From Psychrobacter urativorans (GTDB lineage Bacteria; Pseudomonadota; Gammaproteobacteria; Pseudomonadales; Moraxellaceae), in the NCBI RefSeq assembly GCF_001298525.1, contig NZ_CP012678.1:744001-808000 (forward strand): a stretch of DNA of 64,000 nucleotides, in the 5' to 3' direction. Below the pieces are notes generated by a model that was not told the origin of the DNA, made no database searches, and worked only from the letters and a program-made list of their open reading frames with translations. A program made the position numbers and the translations under genes. Numbering within the stretch: position 1 is the first letter of the stretch; the number at the start of each line of letters is the position of its first letter. Positions 49,131 to 58,299 of this stretch are shown piece after piece.

Positions 49131-49490
49131 ATTAAAAGTTAAAGGCTATTAAAACAGTCACTTTTAAAACAAGCACTTTAGAAGACATCATTTTTTAAAC
49201 CACTCTTCATGACCTACAACCTATAAGCGTTGCAAAATCAATGTTTCTACTTAATTATTGCCAAAGCCCTAATTTTCTGCATCACTCACCTTTTTATCGT
49301 ATTTATACGTCATTTCTTATTTAGTTTTCTTCAAACTCATCTATACAACAAAATTTAACAATCTTCTCACTCATAAGTTATTGTATAGTTTCTTATACGT
49401 TTCTTCATGTAACGCTTGTGTTGTCGGTGTTTTTTACACATCATAAACATCAAAAGTAGGTTCAGTAGCACTACATAGGCTTTTTGGCGC
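49131..49490. other. AT-rich spacer upstream of the efflux operon promoter
   Basis: No supportable gene or clear structure is seen between the minisatellite and the promoter at 49491. The sequence is AT-rich with short hydrophobic open frames only. Confidence 0.5.
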
Positions 49491-49522
49491 TTGACTGTGG
49501 GGTAGACCCTATAGTTTATAAT
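49491..49522 (+). promoter_or_regulatory. MerR-type promoter with 22-bp dyad, upstream of the RND efflux operon
   Basis: TTGACT (-35, 49491-49496) and TATAAT (-10, 49517-49522) are separated by 20 bp. A dyad, ACTGTGGGGT-AG-ACCCTATAGT (49494-49515, eight of ten positions paired), begins at the ACT of the -35 and fills the spacer. Over-long 19-20 bp spacers with a centred dyad are the mark of MerR-family activated promoters such as those of ZntR and CueR. No MerR gene lies in the window. Confidence 0.6.
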
Positions 49523-49680
49523 ATGTGATTAAATTAATTTATTTATTCTATTGATGCACATCCAGCTGCTGTCAGCTGTTTGCCATCATGAATGAATACT
49601 ATTTTTTATATCTATCACGCTCAAATTTATCACCATACTTTTTATATTGTATCACTATTATATTATTACCGAGGACATTG

Positions 49681-51048
49681 ATGAAGCACTCTTATCTTGC
49701 GATTGTAATAGCATCTGTACTATCTGGAGCTGTACTGGTTGGCTGTGACAAAAAAGAGGACGCCGCTGGTGAGCAAGCCGCACAGCAGCAGATGCCGCCT
49801 GCCGTCGTCAACGTCCAAACGGTAACTCTTGAGACTGTACCTCAAGAGCAGACGTTCTCTGGACGTACAACGGCTTATGAAACTGCAGACGTGCGCCCAC
49901 AGGTCAATGGCATTATTGACGAAGTGCTATTCCGTGAAGGCAGCAGCGTGAAAAAGGGTCAGCCTTTATATCGTATCAATACTGATAACTACGCCAGCTC
50001 TATCACCAGTGGTCAAGCAGCTATCCAACAGGCGGAAGCCAACTATCAGACAGCGGTTGCTAATAATGCCAATGCTAAAGCTGAGCTGGTCAGTCGCCAA
50101 GCATCACTAGCTCAAGCACAAAATGACTTACAACGTCTGCAAGGTCTGGTGGCTATTAATGCTATCTCTAAGCAGCAATATGACCAAGCCCAAACAGCTG
50201 TTCGTACAGCACAAGCAGCAGTCGAAAGTGCCAATGCAGCTATCGGTCAATCACAAGCCGGTATTGAAAGTGCAAAAGCCGGTATTCAAACCGCAAAAGC
50301 AGGGTTACAAGCCAGCACCTTAGATTTCAATCGTACGATTGTGCGCGCACCAATCTCAGGTCGTAGTGATCGATCAAGCGTCACCGCCGGTACGTTGGTC
50401 AGTTCCGGTCAACCAACGCCTCTAGTGACCATTTCACGCTTAGACCCTATTTATGTCGATATCAGTCAATCATCATCTGAGCTACTTAAGCTGCGTCAAC
50501 AAATTACTGAAGGTAAAGCCCAAGCTGGCATGAATAGTGTTGAGCTCGTATTAGAAGATGGTTCTGTGTATCCAGTACGCGGACAACTCGCCTTGGCAGA
50601 AGCTAAAGTGGACGAATCTACAGGCGCGGTTACCCTGCGCGCGGTATTCCCAAATAACAGTGATATATTACTACCGGGTATGTATGTCAGCGCACGCTTG
50701 ACTCAAAGCGTCATTACTAATGCCGCTTTAGTCCCACAAAGTGCAGTGATGCGCTCGACCAAAAGCGAAACACAAGTTTATATCGTTGATGAAAAGAATA
50801 AGATTCAGGTACGCCCTGTCACTATTAATGGTACTTATAAAGGCCAGTGGGTGGTCACTGACGGTCTAAAGAGTGGTGATAAAGTGGTGGTTATCGGTGG
50901 TGCAAAAGTGAAACCTGAACAAGAAGTGGTCGCTAAGCCTTTGGAAAATCCAAATGCAGCACCTTCTGACCAAGGTACTCCTGCTAAACCTACTGCTAAT
51001 GCTGCTGCCAAAACACCGCAGCAAGCTGCACAATCAGCCGCCAAATAA
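49681..51048 (+). CDS. acrA: RND efflux periplasmic adaptor (AcrA/MexA family lipoprotein)
   Basis: The membrane-fusion protein linking the RND pump to the outer-membrane channel. From the ATG at 49681 (GAGG 7 bases upstream) it has 455 residues and a lipoprotein signal with lipobox LVGC (Cys 22). A barrel-sandwich domain (RPQVNGIIDEVLFREGSSVKKGQPLYRI), a long Ala/Gln-rich coiled-coil hairpin and a second lipoyl half (RAPISGRSDRSSVTAGTLV) follow. The frame is open to 49588, but that start would spoil the signal peptide. The C-terminal tail is Ala/Pro/Lys-rich. First of three genes. Confidence 0.93.
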   Translation: MKHSYLAIVIASVLSGAVLVGCDKKEDAAGEQAAQQQMPPAVVNVQTVTLETVPQEQTFSGRTTAYETADVRPQVNGIIDEVLFREGSSVKKGQPLYRINTDNYASSITSGQAAIQQAEANYQTAVANNANAKAELVSRQASLAQAQNDLQRLQGLVAINAISKQQYDQAQTAVRTAQAAVESANAAIGQSQAGIESAKAGIQTAKAGLQASTLDFNRTIVRAPISGRSDRSSVTAGTLVSSGQPTPLVTISRLDPIYVDISQSSSELLKLRQQITEGKAQAGMNSVELVLEDGSVYPVRGQLALAEAKVDESTGAVTLRAVFPNNSDILLPGMYVSARLTQSVITNAALVPQSAVMRSTKSETQVYIVDEKNKIQVRPVTINGTYKGQWVVTDGLKSGDKVVVIGGAKVKPEQEVVAKPLENPNAAPSDQGTPAKPTANAAAKTPQQAAQSAAK

Positions 51049-51083
51049 TTCCATTCAAAGCTAGGAAGACTTAGGGATTTACT

Positions 51084-54000
51084 ATGTCACGTTTTTTTAT
51101 TGATCGCCCTATTTTTGCATGGGTGATGGCTATCTTAGTCATGCTCATCGGGATAATATCTGTTATCAACTTACCGATTGAGCAGTATCCAGCGATTGCG
51201 CCGCCAACCATTTCGGTCAGCGCCAGCTACCCTGGTGCTAACGCTGAAACCGTTGAAAACTCAGTGGTACAGATTATTGAACAGCGTATGAAAGGGCTTG
51301 ATGGCTTGATGTATATGAAGTCATCGAGTGCTTCAAACGGTAGCGCTTCAGTACAGCTTTACTTTGAGAACGGTACAAATGCCGATACAGCGCAAGTTCA
51401 AGTTCAGAACAAATTACAGGCGGCAATGAGCTCATTACCTGAGCAAGTGCAGCGTCAAGGTGTCAACGTTAATAAAGCCTCTGATGGCTTTTTGGTTGTT
51501 ATAGGTTTTGTCTCCGAAGATGGCAGTATGGATCGTGCCGATATCGGTGATTATATCAACTCTAATGTCGTCGATCAGCTCAGCCGTGTTGAAGGCGTTG
51601 GTCAAGTACAAGCATTCGGTGCCGCGTACGCCATGCGTATTTGGCTCGATCCTGAACGTTTACGTGGTTATAACTTGGTGCCCTCTGATGTTGCCAATGC
51701 CATACGCGCGCAAAACGCACAAGTATCCGCAGGTCAACTCGGCGAAGCACCCGCTAATGTCGATGAACAAGTTATTAATGCGACCGTTACCGTACAAAGC
51801 TATCTAAAAACCCCTGACGAATTCAGAAATATTCTATTAAAAACCGATGTTTCAGGCGCGCAAGTCCGTCTAGGCGATGTTGCCAAGGTTGAAATTGGTA
51901 GTGAAAACTATAGTACTATTTCATTATTTAATGGTAAAGAAGCCGCTGGTCTTGCTGTTTCACTAGCAGGTGGTGCGAACGCGCTTGAAACCCGCGAATT
52001 GGTCGGTGCTCGAGTCGCCGAGCTAGAAGCCAACTTCCCTGTCGGTCTAAAATCAGTCATTCCTTACGACACTACTCCATTTGTACGCTTGTCTATTGAA
52101 CAAGTCGTTAAGACTTTAATTGAAGCGATTATATTAGTATTTATCGTCATGTTCGTCTTTCTACAGAACTGGCGCGCGACGATTATTCCAACACTTGCCG
52201 TACCCGTTGTATTGCTTGGTACTTTTGCAGTTCTATATGCGGCAGGGTTTAGTATTAACGTACTGACCATGTTTGCGATGGTATTATCCATTGGTCTACT
52301 GGTGGATGATGCCATTGTGGTAGTAGAGAACGTTGAGCGGATTTTGGAAGAAGACCCTCATATCTCTATTAAAGATGCCACGATCCAATCAATGGGTGAG
52401 ATTAGTAAAATCGTTGTGGGTATCGCGCTTATCTTATCAGCGGTATTCGTACCGATGGCATTCTTCGGTGGCTCAACTGGGGTGATTTATCGTCAGTTTG
52501 CAATCACGCTTATCACTAGCATGGTGCTGTCGGCTCTAGTTGCCCTTATTTTTACCCCTGCCCTTTGTGTGACCTTGCTCAAACGTAGCAAGAGCCATGA
52601 AAAAGGCAATAGCGAGCATCAAAAAGGTTTCTTTGGTTGGTTTAATCGCTCTTTTGCCAAAACCAGTCGTTCGTATGAAAACTTCGTTGGTAAAAGCTTC
52701 CGTCTTAAATGGGTATACTTCATCGTTTATGTCGCCATTATCGGTATTATGGCAATAGTTTTCTTACGTATTCCCGGCTCATTTTTACCAGAAGAAGATC
52801 AGGGTATTATGTTTACCGCAGTACAGCTGCCGGCTGGTTCGACCCTGAATGAGACGCAAGCAGTACTTGATAAAGTGAGCGCTTATTATAGTAGCCAAGA
52901 ACCAGATAATGTGGCGTCAGCGTTTACCATCGCAGGCTTTAGTTTTGTGGGACAAGGACAAAACGTCGGTATCGCCTTCGTAAAATTAAATGACTGGGCG
53001 GATCGTAAAGGTAAAGAAAACACAGCGCGAGCAGTATCTGATCGGGCACAAGGTTACTTCTTTACCCAAATTAACGAAGCAACTGTTTTTAATATTATCC
53101 CACCAGCCATTAGTGGACTTGGTAACTCGAGTGGCTTTGACTTGATGCTCCAAGATACTGGTAACGTTGGTCATGAAGGCCTACTAGAAGCACGTAATAT
53201 GCTGCTCGGTATGGCGGCTCAAAATGATCAAGTAGCCGGTGTGCGTCCAAACGGACAAGAAGATGCACCGCAGCTGAAAGTGGATATCAACCAAGAACAA
53301 GCCGCTGCTTATGGTTTATCGTTGGCAAATATTAATAGCGTCATCTCAACCGCATGGGGCTCAAGTTATGTCAATGACTTCGTAGATCGTGGTCGTATCA
53401 AGCGTGTGTTCTTACAAGGTGAGCCAAGTAGCCGTACTAACCCTAGTGATATCGGTAAATGGTATGTCCGTAATGACAGCAACGAGATGATCTCATTTGA
53501 TGCTTTCTCTAGTAGTAAATGGGAAACCGGTTCACCGGGTCTCACGCGCTATAACAGTTTAGCGTCAATGAATATTCAAGGTAGCGCCGCACCTGGTCTA
53601 AGTACGGGTGAAGCAATGAGTGCCATGGAAGCGATGGTCAAAAAACTACCGGAAGGCATCGGTTATGAATGGACAGGTCTGTCATTAGAGGAGCAAAAAT
53701 CAGGTGCTCAAGCGCCAATGCTCTATGCCATCTCTATTTTAGTAGTATTCTTATGTCTTGCTGCTTTGTATGAAAGTTGGTCGATTCCATTCTCAGTATT
53801 ATTGGTTATTCCACTGGGTGTTTTGGGAGCGGCGCTATTCACTTGGTTCCGAGACTTCTCCAATGATATATACTTACAAGTGGGTCTACTCACGGTAGTG
53901 GGACTTTCTGCCAAAAATGCCATCTTAATTATCGAATTTGCGAGGGATCACCAAGAGGAAGGTTATACCTTAAAAGAGGCAGTCATGCTCGCAGCGCGGC

Positions 54001-54350
54001 AACGTTTGCGTCCTATTGTCATGACCTCACTTGCCTTTGGTCTTGGTGTTGTGCCATTATTCATAGCAACCGGTGCCGGATCTGGTAGCCAAAACGCAAT
54101 CGGTACCAGTGTTCTTGGTGGCGTTGTCAGTGCCACTTTATTAGGGATTTTCTTTATTCCCATGTTTTATATTTGGGTGCGTAGTATGTTCCCTTATAAA
54201 GGTAACGATGGTAAGAATCCGCCTAATAAAGATGACGGCAATGAACCGACTGATCCTAATGACACACCAAATATGCCAACCAATGAGCGACAGAACACAA
54301 CTCCCTCTGAGAGTTATCAGCCTGTAAGCTTTGGAGATAATATACAATGA
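51084..54350 (+). CDS. acrB: RND multidrug efflux pump (HAE1 family, AcrB-like)
   Basis: The proton-driven inner-membrane transporter of the tripartite pump, 1088 residues. It has the start FFIDRPIFAWVMAILVMLIG, the proton-relay pair Asp 408/Asp 409 in GLLVDDAIVVVENVERI, and the matching Lys 944 in GLSAKNAILIIEFARDHQEEGYTLKEA's region. Twelve membrane segments and two large periplasmic loops are expected. The C-terminus has a hydrophilic, Asn/Pro-rich tail (about 45 residues). It follows the adaptor gene by 35 bp and overlaps the outer-membrane gene by four bases (ATGA). Substrates cannot be told from sequence. Confidence 0.95.
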   Translation: MSRFFIDRPIFAWVMAILVMLIGIISVINLPIEQYPAIAPPTISVSASYPGANAETVENSVVQIIEQRMKGLDGLMYMKSSSASNGSASVQLYFENGTNADTAQVQVQNKLQAAMSSLPEQVQRQGVNVNKASDGFLVVIGFVSEDGSMDRADIGDYINSNVVDQLSRVEGVGQVQAFGAAYAMRIWLDPERLRGYNLVPSDVANAIRAQNAQVSAGQLGEAPANVDEQVINATVTVQSYLKTPDEFRNILLKTDVSGAQVRLGDVAKVEIGSENYSTISLFNGKEAAGLAVSLAGGANALETRELVGARVAELEANFPVGLKSVIPYDTTPFVRLSIEQVVKTLIEAIILVFIVMFVFLQNWRATIIPTLAVPVVLLGTFAVLYAAGFSINVLTMFAMVLSIGLLVDDAIVVVENVERILEEDPHISIKDATIQSMGEISKIVVGIALILSAVFVPMAFFGGSTGVIYRQFAITLITSMVLSALVALIFTPALCVTLLKRSKSHEKGNSEHQKGFFGWFNRSFAKTSRSYENFVGKSFRLKWVYFIVYVAIIGIMAIVFLRIPGSFLPEEDQGIMFTAVQLPAGSTLNETQAVLDKVSAYYSSQEPDNVASAFTIAGFSFVGQGQNVGIAFVKLNDWADRKGKENTARAVSDRAQGYFFTQINEATVFNIIPPAISGLGNSSGFDLMLQDTGNVGHEGLLEARNMLLGMAAQNDQVAGVRPNGQEDAPQLKVDINQEQAAAYGLSLANINSVISTAWGSSYVNDFVDRGRIKRVFLQGEPSSRTNPSDIGKWYVRNDSNEMISFDAFSSSKWETGSPGLTRYNSLASMNIQGSAAPGLSTGEAMSAMEAMVKKLPEGIGYEWTGLSLEEQKSGAQAPMLYAISILVVFLCLAALYESWSIPFSVLLVIPLGVLGAALFTWFRDFSNDIYLQVGLLTVVGLSAKNAILIIEFARDHQEEGYTLKEAVMLAARQRLRPIVMTSLAFGLGVVPLFIATGAGSGSQNAIGTSVLGGVVSATLLGIFFIPMFYIWVRSMFPYKGNDGKNPPNKDDGNEPTDPNDTPNMPTNERQNTTPSESYQPVSFGDNIQ

Positions 54351-56179
54351 GTTTTCGTTCCTTTTTTACCCCTAACTCAGCCATCAAAGCAGTAGACTGC
54401 TCTACTGCTAGCATACGCCCAAATACAAGCACAATGCTGACAACGGCACTATTTACCGCAACTTCAAGAGCTGGTAAATCAGGGCGCTTGCTAGGCTTAA
54501 CGGCATTAGCCATGAGCATGGCAGCATGTAATACCATCCCTAAAGCGGATATGCGTCCGGTACTTGCTGAACCTAATTTACCGATTGAGCAAGCTTACGG
54601 TGCTTTTGACAAAGAGACTGTGAGTAGCGCCCAACAACAAAGCCTTGCCAGTCAACGCTGGCAGAATTTCTATAGCGACGAGCGTTTAAAAGGTCTTATT
54701 GCCCTCGGTCTTGAAAATAACAAAGACTTTGAAAATGCGCGCTTAGCCATTGAAAAAGCGCGTGCGCAATATCAAATTACCGATATTCGTGACTTACCAA
54801 GTATTAATGGTACAGCGGGCTATGCTCGTCAACGTCGGGCGAATCAAACGGGCGATAACTATAATGTAAACTTAGGTCTAGCCAATTATGAGCTCGACTT
54901 TTGGGGCAAAATTTCCAGTCTAAAAGACCAAGCATTGCAGAATTTTTTATCAACGACTGCGGCAAAAGATGCCACCCAAATCAGCTTAATCAGTAATATT
55001 GCGCAAAGCTATGCCAATTTAAGCTATAGCTTGGCGCAGCTGAAACTGGCGGAAGCAACCGTTGAAAGTCGTAATAAATCGCTGTTTATTGCCAATAAGC
55101 GCTTTGAGGCAGGTATTGATCCAAAACTACCTTCCCTACAAGCCAGTGCCTCATTAGAAAGTGCCAAACTTGCGGTATTACGTGCCCAAAGCAGTATCTT
55201 AAAGTCACGTAATGCGCTGCAATTTTTGGTCGGTGCACCTATTCCAAGTGGTCTAGAGCCAACGCCTGCCGTCAGTAATATTACTACCCATCAAATCTTT
55301 AGTGCCGGTCTACCAAGCGAATTATTACGTTACCGTCCTGATATTTTACAAGCAGAATATAACCTAAAGGCAGCAGGCGCGAATATTGAAGTAGCACGGG
55401 CGTCTTACTTTCCTTCTATCAGTCTTGCCAGTAGTATCGGTCTTGGCAGTAGCAGCTTGAACGACTTGTTTAAAGGTGGCGCAGTGGGTTGGTCCTTTGG
55501 ACCTAGTGTGAGTGTACCCATCTTTGATGGTGGACTTTTAGATGCTAATTATGATGTGGCGAAGATTGCACGTCAGCAAACGCTAGCAGGTTATGAGAAA
55601 TCTATCCAAACCGCGTTCCGTGAAGTCTCAGATGTGTTAGCAACGCGTGCCACGCTTGGTGATCAGCTCCTGTCACAATATCGTCTGCAAGATAACTTTG
55701 AGCAAACCTATCAAATTGCCGATGCGCGTTTCAAAGCGGGTATCTCCAATTATTTAGACGTTCTAGATGCGCAGCGCTCGTTGTTCTCAACTCAGCAAGG
55801 TATTCTTGACTTAGAGCTACAAAAAATCATTAGCCAAATTGAGCTCTATCAAGCGCTTGGTGGCGGTGCAAATCTTGACGTGCCAGCCATTATTCCTGTA
55901 CCGCAATATACGAATGTGGCGCAACTTGGTAATAAAGCCAGTAATAGTAGCGCCGAAGGAAAAGCAGCTTATGCTATCGATGCTGCCAGCTCTGCACGAG
56001 TAGCTACTGTGCAAGAAGCGGTCACGATTAAACAATCAAAAACACCAGCAACGGCTAAATTCAACCCAACGGCAGTCGTTGATGTGAATAAAGATGGCAA
56101 AATAGACGCGACCGTCGGTATTGTTACTGAAGAAACACCGGTTGAACAAGTGCCAGTTACGCCAATTATTAAACGTTAA
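54347..56179 (+). CDS. efflux outer-membrane factor (OprM/NodT family lipoprotein) with C-terminal extension
   Basis: The outer-membrane channel of the RND pump. The frame gives 610 residues, against about 480 for OprM. A long N-terminal stretch precedes the lipoprotein signal (GRLLGLTALAMSMAAC, Cys 61). The start at 54347 is favoured because its ATGA overlaps acrB; an internal ATG at 54434 would give a more usual signal length. The OEP repeats are clear (NFYSDERLKGLIALGLENNKDFENARLAIEKARAQY; LRYRPDILQAEYNLKAAGANIEVARASYFPSI). About 100 residues follow the normal end, including DVNKDGKIDATV (579-590), an EF-hand-like loop. Confidence 0.92.
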   Translation: MSFRSFFTPNSAIKAVDCSTASIRPNTSTMLTTALFTATSRAGKSGRLLGLTALAMSMAACNTIPKADMRPVLAEPNLPIEQAYGAFDKETVSSAQQQSLASQRWQNFYSDERLKGLIALGLENNKDFENARLAIEKARAQYQITDIRDLPSINGTAGYARQRRANQTGDNYNVNLGLANYELDFWGKISSLKDQALQNFLSTTAAKDATQISLISNIAQSYANLSYSLAQLKLAEATVESRNKSLFIANKRFEAGIDPKLPSLQASASLESAKLAVLRAQSSILKSRNALQFLVGAPIPSGLEPTPAVSNITTHQIFSAGLPSELLRYRPDILQAEYNLKAAGANIEVARASYFPSISLASSIGLGSSSLNDLFKGGAVGWSFGPSVSVPIFDGGLLDANYDVAKIARQQTLAGYEKSIQTAFREVSDVLATRATLGDQLLSQYRLQDNFEQTYQIADARFKAGISNYLDVLDAQRSLFSTQQGILDLELQKIISQIELYQALGGGANLDVPAIIPVPQYTNVAQLGNKASNSSAEGKAAYAIDAASSARVATVQEAVTIKQSKTPATAKFNPTAVVDVNKDGKIDATVGIVTEETPVEQVPVTPIIKR

Positions 56180-56222
56180 GCTTTAGTTTAGCGTTTAAAT
56201 AATCAATGACTAGCCTACAATC

Positions 56223-56250
56223 AGCCCTGCCAAATTGGTGGGGCTTTTTG
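56223..56250 (+). terminator. rho-independent terminator of the efflux operon
   Basis: AGCCC-TG-CC (from 56223) pairs with GG-TG-GGGCT (to 56245) around AAATT, followed by TTTTTGCTTTT. It lies about 45 bp past the end of the outer-membrane factor gene. Confidence 0.7.
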
Positions 56251-56360
56251 CTTTTAGAGACTAACTTTGGTTATAGTAGTCATACGGTATAGCGCACTAA
56301 TTTTTAAAAAGCGATTTTTATAACCCACACTGATATCACTATCTATCTCGTAAACCATAA

Positions 56361-57394
<1,034 letters not shown>

Positions 57395-57447
57395 ATTGAT
57401 TAAATTTATGGTAATTAAAACTTAGCTGACTGAATTTTAATTACCTT

Positions 57448-57494
57448 AAACGGCTGTATTACTAATATCTTGCTAGCAGTTAAAACAGCCGTTT
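57448..57494. terminator. bidirectional terminator between hemB and the 57503 gene
   Basis: AAACGGCTGT (57448-57457) and ACAGCCGTTT (57485-57494) are perfect reverse complements with a 27-base loop. A T-rich stretch follows on the plus strand. It serves convergent genes. Confidence 0.6.
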
Positions 57495-57502
57495 TCTCAC
57501 AG

Positions 57503-58021
57503 TTACTCGTGTCTCTCTATATCTCTTTCACGACAGCTCAATGCATAATAGTTGCCTGTCGGTGCTTGCGGTTTTTTGATACCAAGTTCTCTGAGATGAG
57601 CATTAAAATTGATTGGCTCAATTGAACATCTATTTTTTCTTGCAAAATCCTTTACGTTATTTAGACTGCCTTTTTGCTTAATGATAACACCTACGCCCGG
57701 ACTCACACAGCAACCAATATATGCTGACATATACTCTTCTTCAATTACTTTCAAATCATGCCCTAAGAAAGTTGCAGGTTTAAGTAGTAAATAATTATCA
57801 ATATAATCATAGCGAAAATCAGGTGCTGCTTTTATATAATTATTTCTCTTGTAGTTTCTAATGGCTACTCCTGAACTTTCATCTCGCTCGATATCACCTT
57901 CATTATCAAGCTTAATGGTCATTGATTTTAATAATCCAGCTTCAAGGTTAGAGGGCTGAGCCCTTGCTATGACTGGAACTACCATTGTTATGATTAAACT
58001 AAAGACTAAGTGAACTCTCAT
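57503..58021 (-). CDS. hypothetical secreted protein, 172 residues
   Basis: I do not recognise this protein. It has a standard signal peptide (MRVHLVFSLIITMVVPVIARA, cleavage likely before QPS), so it should reach the periplasm or outside. The mature part is about 150 residues with several cysteines (a CC pair in IGCCVSPGVGV, Cys in RKNRCSIEP and a late LSCRE), suggesting disulfides. It is convergent with hemB and divergent from rep. Confidence 0.7.
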   Translation of the reverse strand: MRVHLVFSLIITMVVPVIARAQPSNLEAGLLKSMTIKLDNEGDIERDESSGVAIRNYKRNNYIKAAPDFRYDYIDNYLLLKPATFLGHDLKVIEEEYMSAYIGCCVSPGVGVIIKQKGSLNNVKDFARKNRCSIEPINFNAHLRELGIKKPQAPTGNYYALSCRERDIERHE

Positions 58022-58299
58022 AGATTTATATTCCTGATATATTGATGATTTTTTGGTTTCTGTCTCATTAGAATGATAGCAAGGAAATAATCATTTAAGT
58101 TTTATAGATTAATCTGTATTTGAACCTACCGCTATCTCCTCCCCAATAATGCGCATTTTGCTTTATAATAGTGCACCTAATTTCCTACGCCTAATCACCC
58201 TATCTGATACGTTTTTCTGCATTTATGATGATGCCTTGTTCTTTATAATGGCATCACAGCGTCACCCCTCTTTTTTGCTTTTGCCTGACAGGTCATATT

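Noticed and set aside
58229..58256. Dyad TGATGCC/GGCATCA around a TATAAT upstream of rep
   Set aside because: The arms are only 7 bp, there is no good -35 at the right distance, and the position so close to the start is not decisive; I could not support a promoter or operator call.
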